NCBI RefSeq assembly: GCF_016415625.1 | Contig: NZ_WBXP01000009.1 | Location: 1 to 64,000, forward strand | DNA from: Shimwellia pseudoproteus | GTDB taxonomy: Bacteria > Pseudomonadota > Gammaproteobacteria > Enterobacterales > Enterobacteriaceae | Direction: 5' to 3' | DNA: 64,000 nt | Shown: positions 30,871 to 42,578 of the stretch, in pieces | Layout: every line of letters begins with the position of its first letter | How positions within the stretch are numbered: the first letter of the stretch is position 1 | Made by a program: the position numbers and the translations under genes | The notes under the pieces: model-generated | What the model was told of the DNA's origin: nothing | The model's input: the letters and a program-made list of their open reading frames with translations, nothing else | Databases searched by the model: none

Positions 30871-32036
30871 TATTTACCCTCCACAGCGGCTACAACTTGC
30901 TGAGCTGCATCCGTCAGACTTTTCGCTGCAATAATATTCAGGCCGCTTTCTGCCAGTTTGCTGGCGCCCAGCTCGGCGTTGTTACCTTCCAGACGCACCA
31001 CCACCGGTACGCTAACGCCCACTTCGGCAACGGCACCAATGATACCGTCAGCAATCAGATCGCAACGTACGATGCCGCCAAAGATGTTCACCAGAACGGC
31101 TTTAACGTTTTCATCGGAGAGGATAATTTTAAAGGCTTCCGTTACACGCTCTTTGGTTGCGCCGCCGCCAACATCCAGGAAGTTAGCCGGTGCACCGCCG
31201 TGCAGTTTAACGATATCCATGGTGCCCATTGCCAGACCGGCGCCGTTAACCATGCAGCCGATGTTGCCATCAAGGGCAACGTAGTTCAGTTCCCACTGCG
31301 CCGCATGGGCTTCACGCGGGTCATCCTGGCTGGCGTCGTTCATTTCACGCAGTTCCGGCTGGCGGAACAGGGCGTTACTGTCGATGGTGATTTTACCATC
31401 CAGGCAAACCAGATCGCCCTGGCCGGTGATAACCAGCGGGTTGATCTCAACCAGTGCCAGGTCACGCTCGAGGAACATGGTCGCCAGGCCCATAAAGATT
31501 TTAGCGAACTGCTGAACCTGTTTACCTTCCAGACCCAGTTTGAACGCCAGCTCACGCCCCTGATACGGCATCGGACCGGTTAGCGGGTCCAGCGCAACTT
31601 TGTGGATCAAGTGCGGGGTTTCTTCCGCTACTTTTTCGATCTCTACCCCACCCTCGGTGGAGGCCATAAACACCACGCGACGGGAAGCGCGATCAACAAC
31701 CGCCCCCAGATACAGCTCTTTGGCGATATCAGTGGCGCTTTCAACCAGCACCTGGTTTACCGGCTGGCCGTTAGCGTCTGTTTGGTAGGTGACCAGGCGT
31801 TTGCCCAGCCAGGCTTCGGCAAATGCGCGAATATCTTCTTTCTTGCTGACAACTTTAACGCCGCCCGCTTTACCACGACCACCAGCATGAACCTGGCATT
31901 TTACCACCCACGGGCCTGCGCCAATTTTGGATGCCGCTTCTTCTGCTTCGCGGGGAGTAGTACAGGCATAACCCACCGGTGCCGGCAGACCATACCGGGC
32001 AAACAGTTGTTTAGCCTGATATTCATGTAAGTTCAT
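30870..32036 (-). CDS. sucC: Succinyl-CoA synthetase beta subunit SucC
   Basis: 388-residue beta subunit, the E. coli length, with an ATP-grasp nucleotide domain ([23 protein letters not shown], then [16 protein letters not shown]) and a C-terminal CoA-ligase domain ([11 protein letters not shown]). It binds succinate and the nucleotide. It follows sucB after 108 bases that contain two hairpins. Confidence 0.98.
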   Translation of the reverse strand: MNLHEYQAKQLFARYGLPAPVGYACTTPREAEEAASKIGAGPWVVKCQVHAGGRGKAGGVKVVSKKEDIRAFAEAWLGKRLVTYQTDANGQPVNQVLVESATDIAKELYLGAVVDRASRRVVFMASTEGGVEIEKVAEETPHLIHKVALDPLTGPMPYQGRELAFKLGLEGKQVQQFAKIFMGLATMFLERDLALVEINPLVITGQGDLVCLDGKITIDSNALFRQPELREMNDASQDDPREAHAAQWELNYVALDGNIGCMVNGAGLAMGTMDIVKLHGGAPANFLDVGGGATKERVTEAFKIILSDENVKAVLVNIFGGIVRCDLIADGIIGAVAEVGVSVPVVVRLEGNNAELGASKLAESGLNIIAAKSLTDAAQQVVAAVEGK

Positions 32037-32083
32037 ATGTTCTTTCCATTAAGGCAGGGAGCGCACGGCTCAACACTTAACTG

Positions 32084-32138
32084 GCCGCTCCGTTACAGAG
32101 CGGCATGGGTCTTTAGGGGGAGAGGCTTGCGCCTCTCC
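32084..32138 (-). other. Paired hairpins between sucB and sucC
   Basis: Two perfect stems lie in the gap: GCCGCTC/GAGCGGC (32084-32104) and GGAGAGGC/GCCTCTCC (32119-32138). Neither has a T run, so they may set transcript stability or subunit ratios within the operon instead of ending transcription. Confidence 0.6.
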
Positions 32139-32144
32139 GGCCCA

Positions 32145-33356
32145 CTATACGTCCAGTAACAGACGAGTCGGATCTTCAAGCATCTCTTTGATGGCCACCA
32201 GGAACCCAACGGATTCGCGGCCATCAATCAGGCGGTGGTCATAAGAGAGCGCCAGGTACATCATCGGCAGGATCTCTACTTTACCGTTTACCGCCATTGG
32301 ACGATCTTTAATCGCGTGCATCCCGAGGATGGCGCTCTGCGGCGGGTTGATGATTGGCGTAGACATCAGGGAGCCAAACACCCCACCGTTCGTGATAGTG
32401 AAGTTACCACCGGTCAGCTCTTCAACGGTCAGCTTACCGTCGCGGCCTTTGATGGCCAGCTCTTTGATGCGTTTTTCAACATCGGCCATGCCCAGCAGAT
32501 CCACATCTTTCAGCACCGGGGTCACCAGGCCACGGGGGGTGGATACCGCCATGCTGACGTCGAAATAGTTGTGGTAAACCACATCTTCGCCATCAATAGA
32601 CGCGTTCACTTCCGGGAAGCGTTTCAGGGCTTCCACCACGGCTTTGACGTAGAAAGACATAAAGCCCAGACGGATACCGTGGCGTTTTTCGAACGCATCA
32701 CCGTACTGCTTACGCAGATCCATGATCGGCTTCATGTTGACTTCGTTAAAGGTGGTCAGCATGGCGGTGGAGTTTTTCGCTTCCAGCAGACGCTCAGCCA
32801 CGCGTTTGCGCAGTCGGGTCATCGGAACACGTTTTTCTGAGCGCGCAGCCAGCGCCGGCTGTGCTGCCGGGGCAGCGGCTTGCGCCGCCGGTTTCACGGC
32901 TTTCGCCAGATGTTTTTCGATATCTTCGCGGGTAATACGGCCACCTACACCCGTGCCTTTCACCGCGCTGGCGTCGAGGTTATGCTCTGCCAGCAGCCGG
33001 CGGATTGCCGGGCCCTGCGCGTCGCTGGACTGCTCTTCCAGATCCGCGGTGTGGCGCTGCGCCGGGGTAGATTCTTTCTCATCGGCTTTCGCGCTGGTGG
33101 CTTTACCGGCGCTGTTGCCTTCACGCAGGCGGCCGAGGATCTGGCGAGAGGTCACGGTAGTGCCTTCATCTTCCAGCACTGCATCCAGAATGCCATCCGT
33201 CGATGCCGGTACTTCCAGTACCACTTTATCGGTCTCGATCTCGACCAGCACTTCGTCACGCTGGACAGCATCGCCCGGTTTTTTGTGCCAGGTTGCTACT
33301 GTGGCGTCAGCCACTGACTCAGGCAGGTCAGGAACCAGAATATCTACGCTACTCAT
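32145..33356 (-). CDS. sucB: 2-oxoglutarate dehydrogenase E2 (dihydrolipoyl succinyltransferase) SucB
   Basis: Core of the 2-oxoglutarate dehydrogenase complex, 403 residues. It has a lipoyl domain (residues 1-77, lipoyl Lys44 in [11 protein letters not shown]), a peripheral-subunit-binding domain (about 110-148, [22 protein letters not shown]) and a catalytic domain (about 175-403) with the active-site histidine in [12 protein letters not shown]. Ala/Pro linkers separate them. It lies 17 bases after sucA. Confidence 0.98.
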   Translation of the reverse strand: MSSVDILVPDLPESVADATVATWHKKPGDAVQRDEVLVEIETDKVVLEVPASTDGILDAVLEDEGTTVTSRQILGRLREGNSAGKATSAKADEKESTPAQRHTADLEEQSSDAQGPAIRRLLAEHNLDASAVKGTGVGGRITREDIEKHLAKAVKPAAQAAAPAAQPALAARSEKRVPMTRLRKRVAERLLEAKNSTAMLTTFNEVNMKPIMDLRKQYGDAFEKRHGIRLGFMSFYVKAVVEALKRFPEVNASIDGEDVVYHNYFDVSMAVSTPRGLVTPVLKDVDLLGMADVEKRIKELAIKGRDGKLTVEELTGGNFTITNGGVFGSLMSTPIINPPQSAILGMHAIKDRPMAVNGKVEILPMMYLALSYDHRLIDGRESVGFLVAIKEMLEDPTRLLLDV

Positions 33357-33373
33357 TATTTATCCTTTTCTTC

Positions 33374-36184
33374 TTAATCGACGTTCAGCGCGTCATTAAC
33401 CAGATCTTGCTGCTGTTTCTGGTGGACAGACATATAACCCACAGCCGGAGAAGCCGAGGCCGGACGGCCCGCATAACGCAGTGCGGAGCCAAACGGAATC
33501 ACTTCGCGAAGGTGGTGCTGGCTACAGTACCAGGCGCCCTGGTTGAGCGGCTCTTCCTGGCACCATACAAAATCGTGGACATGGGCATAAGGTTTTAACG
33601 CCTCTTGTACCGACTGGTGCGGGAACGGATACAGCTGTTCAATACGCACAATCGCCACGTCCTGCTGTTCATTTTTACGGCGCTGCTCGAGTAAGTCGTA
33701 ATAGACCTTACCGGAGCACAGCACCACGCGTTTCACCGCTTTCGGGTCCAGCGTGTCAATCTCACCAATGGCCGGCAGGAATGTCCCGTTCGCCAGGTCG
33801 TCGAGGCTGGAAATCGCCAGCGGATGACGCAGCAGTGATTTCGGTGACATCACCACCAGCGGGCGGCGCATACCGCGCAGCGCCTGACGGCGCAGCATAT
33901 GGTAGACCTGGGCCGGGGTAGACGGCACACAAACCTGAATATTCTGCTCAGCGCATAATTGCAGGTAACGCTCCAGACGGGCGGAGGAGTGCTCCGGACC
34001 CTGGCCTTCGTAACCGTGCGGCAGCAGCATCACCAGGCCACACATCCGGCCCCATTTCTGCTCACCGGAGCTAATAAACTGGTCAATCACCACCTGCGCG
34101 CCGTTAGCGAAGTCACCAAACTGCGCTTCCCAGATTGTCAGGGTGCGCGGCTCTGCGGTGGCATAGCCGTATTCAAAGGCCAGTACCGCTTCTTCAGACA
34201 GCACCGAATCCCAGACTTTGAAATCACCCTGGCCATTATGTACATGGGCCAGTGGGGTATAGGTAGAGCCGTTACGCTGGTTATGGATCACCGCATGGCG
34301 ATGGAAGAAGGTACCGCGGCCGGAGTCTTCCCCGGAAATACGTACCGGAACCCCTTCATCCACCAGGGTAGCATAGGCCAGGTTCTCTGCCCCACCCCAG
34401 TCAAAGGCCTTCTCACCGCTGGCCATCAGCTGACGGTCACCGTAGATTTTCGCCACCCGGGACTGCATCTCGACGGATTCCGGCGCGGTGCTGATGCGCT
34501 TAGCCAGCTCCTGGAGACGTTTCATTTCTACCTTGTTAGGGTAGCTTTCGTCCCATTCGTGGTTCAGATACGGGGACCAGGTAAAGGAGTGCATGTTCAT
34601 CGGGCGCCACTCTTTCACCACACATTCACCGGCATCCAGCGCGTCGCGGTACAGGTTAACCAGTTCAGTGGCATCTTCCAGGGTGGACACCTTGTCCTGC
34701 TCCAGCTTATCGGCATACAGCTTGCGCGGGGTCGGGTGTTTTTTGATTTTCTGGTACATCAGCGGCTGGGTAGCACTTGGCTCATCCGCTTCGTTATGGC
34801 CGTGACGGCGATAACAGACCAGATCGATAAACACATCGCGTTTAAAGGTATTGCGGAAGTCCAGCGCCAGGCGGGTAACAAACGCCACCGCTTCCGGATC
34901 GTCAGCATTGACGTGGAAAATCGGCGCCTGCACCATCTTACCAATATCAGTACAGTACGGCGTCGAGCGGGCATCCAGCGGGTTAGACGTGGTAAAGCCC
35001 ACCTGGTTGTTGATAACAATACGTACCGTCCCGCCCACTTCATAACCCCGGGCTTTGGACATGTTCAGGGTTTCCTGTACCACGCCCTGGCCTGCTACGG
35101 CGGCATCACCGTGGATAGTGATCGGCAACACCTGATTACTACTGCCGGGTTGATCCAGACGATCGAGGCGCGCACGTACCGATCCCATCACCACCGGGCT
35201 AACAATTTCAAGGTGCGACGGGTTAAACGCCAGCGCCAGGTGTACCAGGCCGCCTTCGGTTTCGACATCAGACGAGAAACCCATATGGTATTTCACGTCA
35301 CCGGTGCCAAGGTGCTCTTTGTGCTTACCGGCAAACTCGTCAAACAGCTCCTGGGGTTTTTTACCCAGTACGTTAATCAGCACGTTCAGACGACCGCGGT
35401 GCGCCATACCCAGCACCACTTCGCGGGTACCGTTTTTGCCACCGTGACGGATCATCTCTTTAAGCATCGGGACCAGCGCATCCCCCCCCTCCAGGGAGAA
35501 GCGTTTGGCACCCGGGAATTTCGCCCCCAGGTAACGCTCCAGACCTTCTGCAGCTGTCAGCTCGCTGAGAAACCGTTGCTTCTCTTCGCTGCTAAAACTG
35601 GCTTTCCCCACCACCGATTCGATACGCTGCTGAATCCAGCGTTTCTCTTCCGTGTTGGTAATGTGCATGTATTCCGCGCCAATCGAGCCACAGTAAGTCT
35701 GTTTGAGGGCCTCAATCAGATCGCCGAGCTTCATGGTCTCTTTGCCGATAGCAAAAGAACCCACGTTGAAACTTTCCTGGAAATCGGCTTCCGTCAAATG
35801 GTGGAAGTCAGGATCCAGATCCGGTACCGCATCCTGTTTCCAGAGCCCCAGCGGATCAAGATTTGCCTGCTGGTGGCCGCGGAAACGGTAGGCGTTGATG
35901 AGCTGCAGGACTTTAACCTGCTTAACATCGGTGTCAGGGTCGGTAATCGAAGAAGTATAACGTGAGGCATCCTTCGCCAGACGACGGAAATAATCACGTG
36001 TTTTGGAATGGAATTGATCCGATCTTGCTCCCGTACCAGGCAACTGCTGGAACAAAGAACGCCAGTGAGCATCCACTGAGTCAGGATCGGTTAAGAAGTC
36101 TTCATAGAGCTGCTCTATGTAGGACTGGTTTGCGCCCGCCAGCCAGGAAGAGTCCAGCCAGGGCTTCATCGCGCCGTTCTGCAT
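33374..36184 (-). CDS. sucA: 2-oxoglutarate dehydrogenase E1 SucA
   Basis: Thiamine-diphosphate-dependent decarboxylase of 936 residues (E. coli 933). The N-terminal E2-binding segment (MQNGAMKPWLDSSWLAG) is followed by the TPP-binding region, including VLGMAHRGRLNVL (about residue 256) and HGDAAVAGQGVVQE. It decarboxylates 2-oxoglutarate and passes succinyl groups to SucB. The start at 36184 agrees with the family. Confidence 0.98.
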   Translation of the reverse strand: MQNGAMKPWLDSSWLAGANQSYIEQLYEDFLTDPDSVDAHWRSLFQQLPGTGARSDQFHSKTRDYFRRLAKDASRYTSSITDPDTDVKQVKVLQLINAYRFRGHQQANLDPLGLWKQDAVPDLDPDFHHLTEADFQESFNVGSFAIGKETMKLGDLIEALKQTYCGSIGAEYMHITNTEEKRWIQQRIESVVGKASFSSEEKQRFLSELTAAEGLERYLGAKFPGAKRFSLEGGDALVPMLKEMIRHGGKNGTREVVLGMAHRGRLNVLINVLGKKPQELFDEFAGKHKEHLGTGDVKYHMGFSSDVETEGGLVHLALAFNPSHLEIVSPVVMGSVRARLDRLDQPGSSNQVLPITIHGDAAVAGQGVVQETLNMSKARGYEVGGTVRIVINNQVGFTTSNPLDARSTPYCTDIGKMVQAPIFHVNADDPEAVAFVTRLALDFRNTFKRDVFIDLVCYRRHGHNEADEPSATQPLMYQKIKKHPTPRKLYADKLEQDKVSTLEDATELVNLYRDALDAGECVVKEWRPMNMHSFTWSPYLNHEWDESYPNKVEMKRLQELAKRISTAPESVEMQSRVAKIYGDRQLMASGEKAFDWGGAENLAYATLVDEGVPVRISGEDSGRGTFFHRHAVIHNQRNGSTYTPLAHVHNGQGDFKVWDSVLSEEAVLAFEYGYATAEPRTLTIWEAQFGDFANGAQVVIDQFISSGEQKWGRMCGLVMLLPHGYEGQGPEHSSARLERYLQLCAEQNIQVCVPSTPAQVYHMLRRQALRGMRRPLVVMSPKSLLRHPLAISSLDDLANGTFLPAIGEIDTLDPKAVKRVVLCSGKVYYDLLEQRRKNEQQDVAIVRIEQLYPFPHQSVQEALKPYAHVHDFVWCQEEPLNQGAWYCSQHHLREVIPFGSALRYAGRPASASPAVGYMSVHQKQQQDLVNDALNVD

Positions 36185-36526
36185 CGTGATCCCTTAAGCA
36201 TCTGTATGCTTATTTCGCCGTAGAAACTACCACGCACACCGGGGTGTACGTACCGGGGTTCACTTTTGTCGGGCTATTATTGTTATGGCCCGCAAAGGAA
36301 CCTTTAAAAACTGCCACTCACCTGCTGCAACCGGCATCTGCTGGTTGGGTCCATGCCCGCGCCCTGAAGGGCTATTGCGGGGCGTTCCGCCATCTGTTAT
36401 GGCATAAAGAACGCGCGGTGATTGATCCTGATTGGCGGTTTTTAGAGGTTTCCTGCTACTTTCTGCGATGTATCACACTCCCGCCCTGAAGCCAGAGCGG
36501 AAGCGCATTACATCAGCGATTTACCG
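36185..36526 (-). promoter_or_regulatory. sdhB-sucA intergenic region
   Basis: 342 bases between sdhB and sucA. E. coli has a secondary suc promoter here. I see no gene with a recognisable product and no clear repeat; the open frame on the plus strand near 36244-36489 looks accidental. Confidence 0.4.
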
Positions 36527-37243
36527 TCAGGCACTGCGCTGCAACAACATTGATTTAATATGACCAATGGCGCGCGTCGGGTTTAACCCCTTCGGGCACA
36601 CACTGACACAGTTCATAATGCCGTGGCAGCGGAATACGCTGAACGCATCGCTCAACCCATCAAGGCGGCTCGCGGTTTCCGTATCGCGGCTGTCAATCAG
36701 GAAACGCCATGCTGCCAGTAACCCGGCAGGCCCGATAAATTTATCCGGGTTCCACCAGAAGGACGGGCATGATGTTGAACAGCACGCGCACAGGATGCAC
36801 TCGTATAATCCATCCAGTTTTTCCCGTTGTTCCGGGGATTGTAAAAACTCACGCGCTGGCGGATTTGTTCCATTATTCAACAAGTAAGGCTTAATCTTTT
36901 CATATTGAGCGTAGAACTGGCCCATGTCTACAATCAGATCGCGGATGACCGGTAATCCGGGCAGCGGGCGAATGACAATTTTCTTGCTGCCATCGCTCAA
37001 TGCAGAAATCGGCGTAATACAGGCCAGGCCGTTTTTACCGTTCATATTGAGACCGTCGGAGCCACATACCCCTTCACGGCAGGAGCGGCGGAACGCCAGT
37101 GTAGGATCTTTTTCTTTCAGCAGGATTAACGCATCCAGCAGCATCATATCCCGGCCTTCCTGCGCCTCCAGGGTGTAATCCTGCATCCGCGGGGCATCGT
37201 CCACATCGGGATTGTAACGATAGACAGAAAATTCAAGTTTCAT
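36527..37243 (-). CDS. sdhB: Succinate dehydrogenase iron-sulfur subunit SdhB
   Basis: Complex II electron-transfer subunit of 238 residues. The [2Fe-2S] ligands lie in CREGVCGSDG (about residue 55), and the [4Fe-4S]/[3Fe-4S] ligands in CILCACCSTSCPSFWWN (about residue 149) and CHGIMNCVSVCPKGLNP (about 206). It passes electrons from SdhA flavin to ubiquinone. It lies 16 bases after sdhA. Confidence 0.98.
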   Translation of the reverse strand: MKLEFSVYRYNPDVDDAPRMQDYTLEAQEGRDMMLLDALILLKEKDPTLAFRRSCREGVCGSDGLNMNGKNGLACITPISALSDGSKKIVIRPLPGLPVIRDLIVDMGQFYAQYEKIKPYLLNNGTNPPAREFLQSPEQREKLDGLYECILCACCSTSCPSFWWNPDKFIGPAGLLAAWRFLIDSRDTETASRLDGLSDAFSVFRCHGIMNCVSVCPKGLNPTRAIGHIKSMLLQRSA

Positions 37244-37259
37244 TACCAGACTCCGCGAA

Positions 37260-39026
37260 TTAGTAAGAACGCACTTTCGGCGGGAACGCCGGACGCAGTT
37301 TCGGTTCCATGTTCACGCTGCGGCGTGTCATCGAGTCGCTCTGCGGCAGATACAGGGAGTGGCACAGCCAGTTCGCATCATCACGATCCGGATAGTCGAA
37401 ACGGCTGTGGGCACCACGGCTTTCGGTACGGAAGTTAGCGGATACCGCAGTGGCGTAAGCCGTTGCCATCAGGTTATCCAGCTCCAGGCACTCCATACGC
37501 TGGGTGTTGAACTCGCTGGACGTGTCATCCAGGCGGGCGTTATTCAGGCGCTCGCGGATCTCTTTCAGCTGTTCCAGCCCTTTCGCCATGGCATCACCTT
37601 CACGGAATACCGAGAAGTTATGCTGCATACACTCCTGCAGTGCTTTGCGGATCTGCACCGGATCTTCACCCTTACGGGTATTGTTCCAGCGGTTGAGGCG
37701 CTCCAGCGAACCTTCAATGTCAGACTCACTGGCATCACGCAGCGCGCCCTGCTCGGCAATGGACTCTTGCAGATGCAGGCCCGCCGCCCGGCCAAATACC
37801 ACCAGGTCGAGCAGTGAGTTACCGCCCAGACGGTTGGCGCCGTGTACCGATACGCAGGCAATCTCACCCACGGCAAACAGCCCCGGGATCACCACGTCTT
37901 CGCCTTTCTCATTCACGGTCAGGGCCTGGCCGGTTACTTTGGTCGGAATGCCGCCCATCATATAGTGGCAGGTCGGGATAACCGGGATAGGCTCTTTCAC
38001 CGGGTCCACGTGCGCAAAAGTACGGGACAATTCGAGGATACCCGGCAGGCGGGATTCGAGCACTTCCTTGCCGAGGTGGTCCAGTTTCAGTTTGGCGTGC
38101 GGGCCCCACGGACCGTCGCAGCCGCGACCTTCACGGATTTCAATCATAATCGACCGGGCAACCACATCGCGGCCGGCCAGATCTTTGGCATTCGGTGCGT
38201 AACGCTCCATAAAGCGCTCGCCGTGCTTGTTAAGCAGATAACCGCCTTCACCACGGCAACCTTCCGTCACCAGCACCCCTGCCCCGGCAATACCGGTGGG
38301 GTGGAACTGCCACATTTCCATATCCTGCAGCGGCACACCGGCGCGCAGCGCCATACCGACACCGTCACCGGTGTTGATGTGGGCGTTAGTGGTGGACTGA
38401 TAAATACGGCCAGCACCGCCGGTAGCCAGTACCGTTGCCCGGGCTTTAAAGTAGACCACTTCGCCAGTTTCAAGGCACAGTGCCGTACAACCCACCACGG
38501 CGCCATCCTGGTTTTTCACCAGATCCAGGGCATACCATTCGGAGAAGATAGTGGTGTGGTTTTTCAGGTTTTGCTGATACAGGGTGTGCAGCAGCGCGTG
38601 GCCGGTACGGTCAGCGGCGGCAGCGGTACGTGCAGCCTGCTCGCCACCGAAGTTTTTCGACTGGCCACCAAACGGACGCTGATAAATACGGCCATCATCC
38701 AGGCGGGAGAACGGCAGCCCCATATGTTCCAGCTCGAGGATCGCCTCCGGGCCGGTCTTACACATATATTCAATGGCGTCCTGGTCCCCGATATAGTCGG
38801 AGCCTTTCACCGTATCGTACATGTGCCATTGCCAGTCATCTTCGTGGGTATTCCCCAGCGCCACGGTAATACCGCCCTGGGCAGATACCGTATGAGAACG
38901 GGTCGGGAACACTTTGGAGAGCAGCGCACAGGTCTGGCCGCTCTGGGAAATTTGCAGTGCAGCGCGCATACCTGCGCCACCGGCACCAATAACAACAGCA
39001 TCAAACTCTCTGACTGGAAGATTCAT
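37260..39026 (-). CDS. sdhA: Succinate dehydrogenase flavoprotein subunit SdhA
   Basis: Catalytic subunit of complex II, 588 residues from the start at 39026 ([20 protein letters not shown]), as in E. coli. The FAD is covalently bound to the histidine of [11 protein letters not shown] (about residue 45). Active-site features include [21 protein letters not shown]. An in-frame ATG four codons upstream is less likely, since the chosen ATG overlaps the sdhD TAA. Confidence 0.98.
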   Translation of the reverse strand: MNLPVREFDAVVIGAGGAGMRAALQISQSGQTCALLSKVFPTRSHTVSAQGGITVALGNTHEDDWQWHMYDTVKGSDYIGDQDAIEYMCKTGPEAILELEHMGLPFSRLDDGRIYQRPFGGQSKNFGGEQAARTAAAADRTGHALLHTLYQQNLKNHTTIFSEWYALDLVKNQDGAVVGCTALCLETGEVVYFKARATVLATGGAGRIYQSTTNAHINTGDGVGMALRAGVPLQDMEMWQFHPTGIAGAGVLVTEGCRGEGGYLLNKHGERFMERYAPNAKDLAGRDVVARSIMIEIREGRGCDGPWGPHAKLKLDHLGKEVLESRLPGILELSRTFAHVDPVKEPIPVIPTCHYMMGGIPTKVTGQALTVNEKGEDVVIPGLFAVGEIACVSVHGANRLGGNSLLDLVVFGRAAGLHLQESIAEQGALRDASESDIEGSLERLNRWNNTRKGEDPVQIRKALQECMQHNFSVFREGDAMAKGLEQLKEIRERLNNARLDDTSSEFNTQRMECLELDNLMATAYATAVSANFRTESRGAHSRFDYPDRDDANWLCHSLYLPQSDSMTRRSVNMEPKLRPAFPPKVRSY

Positions 39027-39373
39027 TACACACCCCATACCACGACAAATCCATAAATCACATAAACCAGCAACGCCGCGACAATCGCCAGCTGTAATAC
39101 CAGGCGGATAGCGAGCGGTTTAATGTAGTCCGTTAACACCTGCCACATGCCAATCCAGGCATGAATCAAGACGCTGAACAGCGCCAACAGGGTGAATACT
39201 TTGGTAAAAGAGGAGGAGAAAAAGCCGGTCCATATTTCCCAGGTCAGCTCGCCGCTGGTAGCGAAAAAGCCGATCAGGTAAACGATATACAGGGCCAGGA
39301 TGATGGCAGAAGCACGGACCAGCAAATAGTCATGTACGCCATTACGACCCAGTGCAGATGCGTTGCTTACCAT
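39026..39373 (-). CDS. sdhD: Succinate dehydrogenase membrane anchor SdhD
   Basis: 115-residue membrane anchor with three helices (about residues 17-37, 58-80 and 90-112). The ubiquinone-site tyrosine is probably in [11 protein letters not shown]. It pairs with SdhC to hold heme b. Its ATG lies inside the 3' end of sdhC (7-base overlap). Confidence 0.97.
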   Translation of the reverse strand: MVSNASALGRNGVHDYLLVRASAIILALYIVYLIGFFATSGELTWEIWTGFFSSSFTKVFTLLALFSVLIHAWIGMWQVLTDYIKPLAIRLVLQLAIVAALLVYVIYGFVVVWGV

Positions 39374-39756
39374 ACGAGAACTCCTGCAAGAAGCGAAAGC
39401 ACGACAGTTACCCCAAAGGAGATCACTGCGGAGCGTTTACCCGCTTCCAGGGTCTCTTCGAGATAGCCAAAGTCCATCAGCATGTGGCGAACACCGACCA
39501 CCACGTGATACGCCAGGGCGGTCAAAATGCCCCAGATGATGAACTTAACAATGAAACTTCCCATAATAGAGGATGCCACCTGGAACCCTTCCGGGGAGGA
39601 AAGGGATGTCCCCAACAACCATAACAAGATCCCGATCGCCACGAAGGTGATCACGCCGGATACACGATGGAGGATGGAGGCAATAGCGGTGACGGGAAAC
39701 CTGATTGTCTTCAAATCAAGATTCACAGGTCTTTGTTTCTTCACGTCTTTTATCAT
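39367..39756 (-). CDS. sdhC: Succinate dehydrogenase cytochrome b556 subunit SdhC
   Basis: 129-residue membrane subunit with three helices. The heme b ligand histidine is in [17 protein letters not shown] (about residue 84), and the quinone-site serine in [12 protein letters not shown] (about residue 27). The start at 39756 ([15 protein letters not shown]) matches E. coli; an ATG five codons upstream is in frame. It leads the sdh-suc operon. Confidence 0.97.
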   Translation of the reverse strand: MIKDVKKQRPVNLDLKTIRFPVTAIASILHRVSGVITFVAIGILLWLLGTSLSSPEGFQVASSIMGSFIVKFIIWGILTALAYHVVVGVRHMLMDFGYLEETLEAGKRSAVISFGVTVVLSLLAGVLVW

Positions 39757-40407
39757 GAATAGCGCCCACATGCTGTTCTTATTATTCCTTCCTCCGGGTT
39801 TGCAGGCGGGTCAGACAGCGTTTTTCTATAACTCTGCGTCATGTAAAACAAACTGCTTCCAGATGTCCAAAATGGCAGGTTATTACGCTGGTGGCTCGCG
39901 GTTGCAAGGTATTCCGGAGACCTGGCGGCAGTATAGGCCGTTCACAAAATTATTACAATTAACACACAATTAGTTTGGCGCCTTTTGATCCGAACAGTGA
40001 TCCGCGTCGCAAAAATAACTATTTATTAAACTTTAATCATTTGATTTGACAAATATTAAACATTTTTATTACATACATCACTTAAAAGACCGTATAATTC
40101 GCAAAAGTTATAGGGTCACCCTTTTACCTGAAGATTAGTTATGTAACAGTGTGACGCTATTGACCTGAGTAGTCTGGACAGTTAATAGTGATATACCGTA
40201 CTGAAATAATGGACTGCTAACATCCTGATTTGCTGCTGTTTCGCTATGGTTCGGGTAGTTATTTATACTCTGCCCATCGCTCTGTACCCTGTTGCTTTCT
40301 GTCAAACAGAGCTGTGCGCCATATAACATTCTGGTAACTACACCCAGACACCAATGCAAATCCGGACGCCGCAGTCCCCAGCGAAAATGGCGCTAAGGAG
40401 ATAGTAA
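39757..40407. promoter_or_regulatory. Divergent sdhC / gltA regulatory region
   Basis: 651 AT-rich bases between divergent TCA genes. On the plus strand a TATAAT at 40093-40098 lies about 315 bases before gltA, near the distance of the upstream gltA promoter in E. coli. TTAAAC/TTAAACA tracts around 40026-40063 resemble ArcA targets. I see no gene; a minus-strand frame at 40135-40359 has no recognisable product. Confidence 0.6.
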
Positions 40408-41691
40408 ATGGCTGATAAGAAAGCAACCATCACCTGCCCGGGTGAAACTGCTGTCGAACTGGACGTGCTACAAGGCACGCTAGGTCAGGATGTCATCGAC
40501 ATCCGCAGTCTTGGATCTAAGGGGGTATTTACTTTTGACCCTGGTTTTACCTCTACGGCATCGTGCGAATCGAAAATCACCTTTATCGACGGTGATGAAG
40601 GCATTCTGCTCCACCGCGGTTATCCCATTGACCAGTTAGCCACCAGCTCTTCTTACCTCGAAGTCAGCTACATTCTGCTGTATGGCGAAAAACCGACCCA
40701 GAAAGAGTTCGAGGAATTTAAAACCACCGTCACCCGCCATACCATGATCCATGAGCAGATAACCCGTCTGTTCCACGGCTTCCGTCGCGACTCTCATCCG
40801 ATGGCGGTGCTGTGTGGGGTAACCGGTGCGCTGGCGGCGTTCTACCACGACTCCCTGGACGTCAATAACCCGCGCCACCGGGAAATTGCCGCATTCCGTC
40901 TGCTGTCTAAAATGCCGACAGTGGCCGCAATGTGCTACAAATACGCCCTGGGTCAGCCGTTTATCTACCCGCGTAATGACCTCTCCTATGCGGGTAACTT
41001 CCTGCATATGATGTTCGCCACCCCCTGTGAAGAGTACGTGGTTAACCCGGTACTGGAACGCGCGATGGACCGTATTCTGATCCTCCACGCGGATCACGAG
41101 CAGAACGCGTCAACCTCAACCGTGCGTACCGCTGGCTCTTCCGGCGCTAACCCGTTTGCCTGTATCGCGGCGGGGATAGCCTCCCTGTGGGGACCGGCCC
41201 ACGGTGGCGCTAACGAAGCCTGCCTGAAGATGCTGGAAGAGATTAACCACAAAGAGCATATCCCTGAGTTCCTGCGCCGGGCGAAAGACAAAAACGACTC
41301 TTTCCGCCTGATGGGCTTTGGCCACCGGGTCTACAAAAATTACGACCCGCGCGCCACGGTAATGCGCGAAACCTGCCATGAAGTGTTACAGGAACTGGGC
41401 ATGAAGGATGACCTGCTGGAAGTGGCCATGGAGCTGGAGCACATTGCGCTGCACGACCCGTACTTCATCGAGCGCAAACTGTATCCAAACGTGGATTTCT
41501 ACTCCGGTATTATCCTGAAAGCGATGGGGATCCCGTCCTCGATGTTCACGGTCATTTTTGCCATGGCCCGTACCGTCGGCTGGATTGCCCACTGGAACGA
41601 AATGCACGACGACGGCATTAAAATTGCCCGTCCGCGCCAGCTGTATACCGGCTACGCCCAGCGCGATTTCACATCAGACCTGGCAAAATAA
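40408..41691 (+). CDS. gltA: Type II citrate synthase GltA
   Basis: Condenses acetyl-CoA and oxaloacetate. It is 427 residues, the hexameric NADH-sensitive type, with the N-terminal regulatory domain ([20 protein letters not shown]). The catalytic histidine of [14 protein letters not shown] (about residue 306) and the second histidine in [13 protein letters not shown] (about 265) are present. A TAAGGAGA ribosome site precedes the ATG. Confidence 0.98.
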   Translation: MADKKATITCPGETAVELDVLQGTLGQDVIDIRSLGSKGVFTFDPGFTSTASCESKITFIDGDEGILLHRGYPIDQLATSSSYLEVSYILLYGEKPTQKEFEEFKTTVTRHTMIHEQITRLFHGFRRDSHPMAVLCGVTGALAAFYHDSLDVNNPRHREIAAFRLLSKMPTVAAMCYKYALGQPFIYPRNDLSYAGNFLHMMFATPCEEYVVNPVLERAMDRILILHADHEQNASTSTVRTAGSSGANPFACIAAGIASLWGPAHGGANEACLKMLEEINHKEHIPEFLRRAKDKNDSFRLMGFGHRVYKNYDPRATVMRETCHEVLQELGMKDDLLEVAMELEHIALHDPYFIERKLYPNVDFYSGIILKAMGIPSSMFTVIFAMARTVGWIAHWNEMHDDGIKIARPRQLYTGYAQRDFTSDLAK

Positions 41692-41710
41692 TCCCCCAGG
41701 AATGACAACA

Positions 41711-41739
41711 CGGCCAGCCATCGCGCTGGCCGTTTTTTT
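41711..41739 (+). terminator. Terminator after gltA
   Basis: CGGCCAGC and GCTGGCCG form an 8-bp stem followed by seven T, 20 bases after the gltA stop. Confidence 0.9.
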
Positions 41740-41748
41740 ATCTGCCGC

Positions 41749-42570
41749 TCAGCCAGAGCGCGATGACAAGGCCCCCACCGGGGGCTGGCACTGGGGGCAA
41801 AACCAGAACGGCCTGCCGGACAACGTGGTTTTGATAATCGCACTGCCGCAGCGTTCACAGGCCTCCCCTTCCCGCTGGAACACCCGAAAATGAAACAGCG
41901 CCCCGTGATGGTGATTTTCATTCACCTGGCCCCGGGTCTGGTACGACAACCGCGCCACGCTGAGGCAAGCATCGGCCAGGGCGCTAATCGCCGCGGGCGC
42001 CAAATTCTGCACGGCATCCAGCCCACTCACCCGGGCCTGCCAGAGAATTTCCGCCCGCAGATAGTTACCCAGCCCGGCGAGGAATCGCTGGTCCAGCAGT
42101 ACGCTGCCCAACTGGCGGCGCCGGAAACGGGCTGAAACCAGTCGCTCCCGCACGGTTTCTGGGGTCAGGGCATTGTCCAGCACATCCGGGCCAATCCGGC
42201 TCAGAAAGGGATGGTCCGCCACGCTGTCACGATTAAGCATCTCGATATCCGAAGCGCTGTACAACAAGATGGCGCTGTCGGCGGTTTCCAGCCGCACCCG
42301 CAAGCTGCGCGCGCTGTCGGCGGCGACCCCCGGGACGGCAACCCGCCAGACCCCATACAGCTGGTTATGGCTGTAGAGGATCAACCCGCCGGAGAAACAG
42401 GTCAACAACGCTTTACCGTGGGTTTCAAAACGCACAATAGTCTGCCCCACCAGCTGTGGGGCATAGTGCGCCAGTTCAGGAAAAGCAAACCAGACGTGGG
42501 TTAATGGCTTATCCTGCACCGCACGCGCCAGCATATCGGCGGCGCGGCGTATTTCCGGTCCTTCTGGCAT
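41749..42570 (-). CDS. nei: Endonuclease VIII Nei
   Basis: DNA glycosylase/AP lyase that removes oxidised pyrimidines. It is 273 residues, about ten more than in E. coli. The catalytic N-terminal proline and glutamate follow the initiator ([10 protein letters not shown]), the helix-two-turn-helix lies near [15 protein letters not shown], and a C-terminal zinc finger has CERCGSAI and CPQCQPP. The extra tail is [11 protein letters not shown]. Its start is eight bases after the pxpC stop, at the place where pxpA would be expected. Confidence 0.95.
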   Translation of the reverse strand: MPEGPEIRRAADMLARAVQDKPLTHVWFAFPELAHYAPQLVGQTIVRFETHGKALLTCFSGGLILYSHNQLYGVWRVAVPGVAADSARSLRVRLETADSAILLYSASDIEMLNRDSVADHPFLSRIGPDVLDNALTPETVRERLVSARFRRRQLGSVLLDQRFLAGLGNYLRAEILWQARVSGLDAVQNLAPAAISALADACLSVARLSYQTRGQVNENHHHGALFHFRVFQREGEACERCGSAIIKTTLSGRPFWFCPQCQPPVGALSSRSG

Positions 42571-42578
42571 ATCCGTCG

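Noticed and set aside
33959..35965. 668-codon frame opposite sucA
   Set aside because: Length comes from biased codon use in sucA; no ribosome site or recognisable domain, and sucA itself is certain.
36244..36489. 81-codon frame between sdhB and sucA
   Set aside because: It is antisense to the operon, lacks a ribosome site and has no recognisable product.
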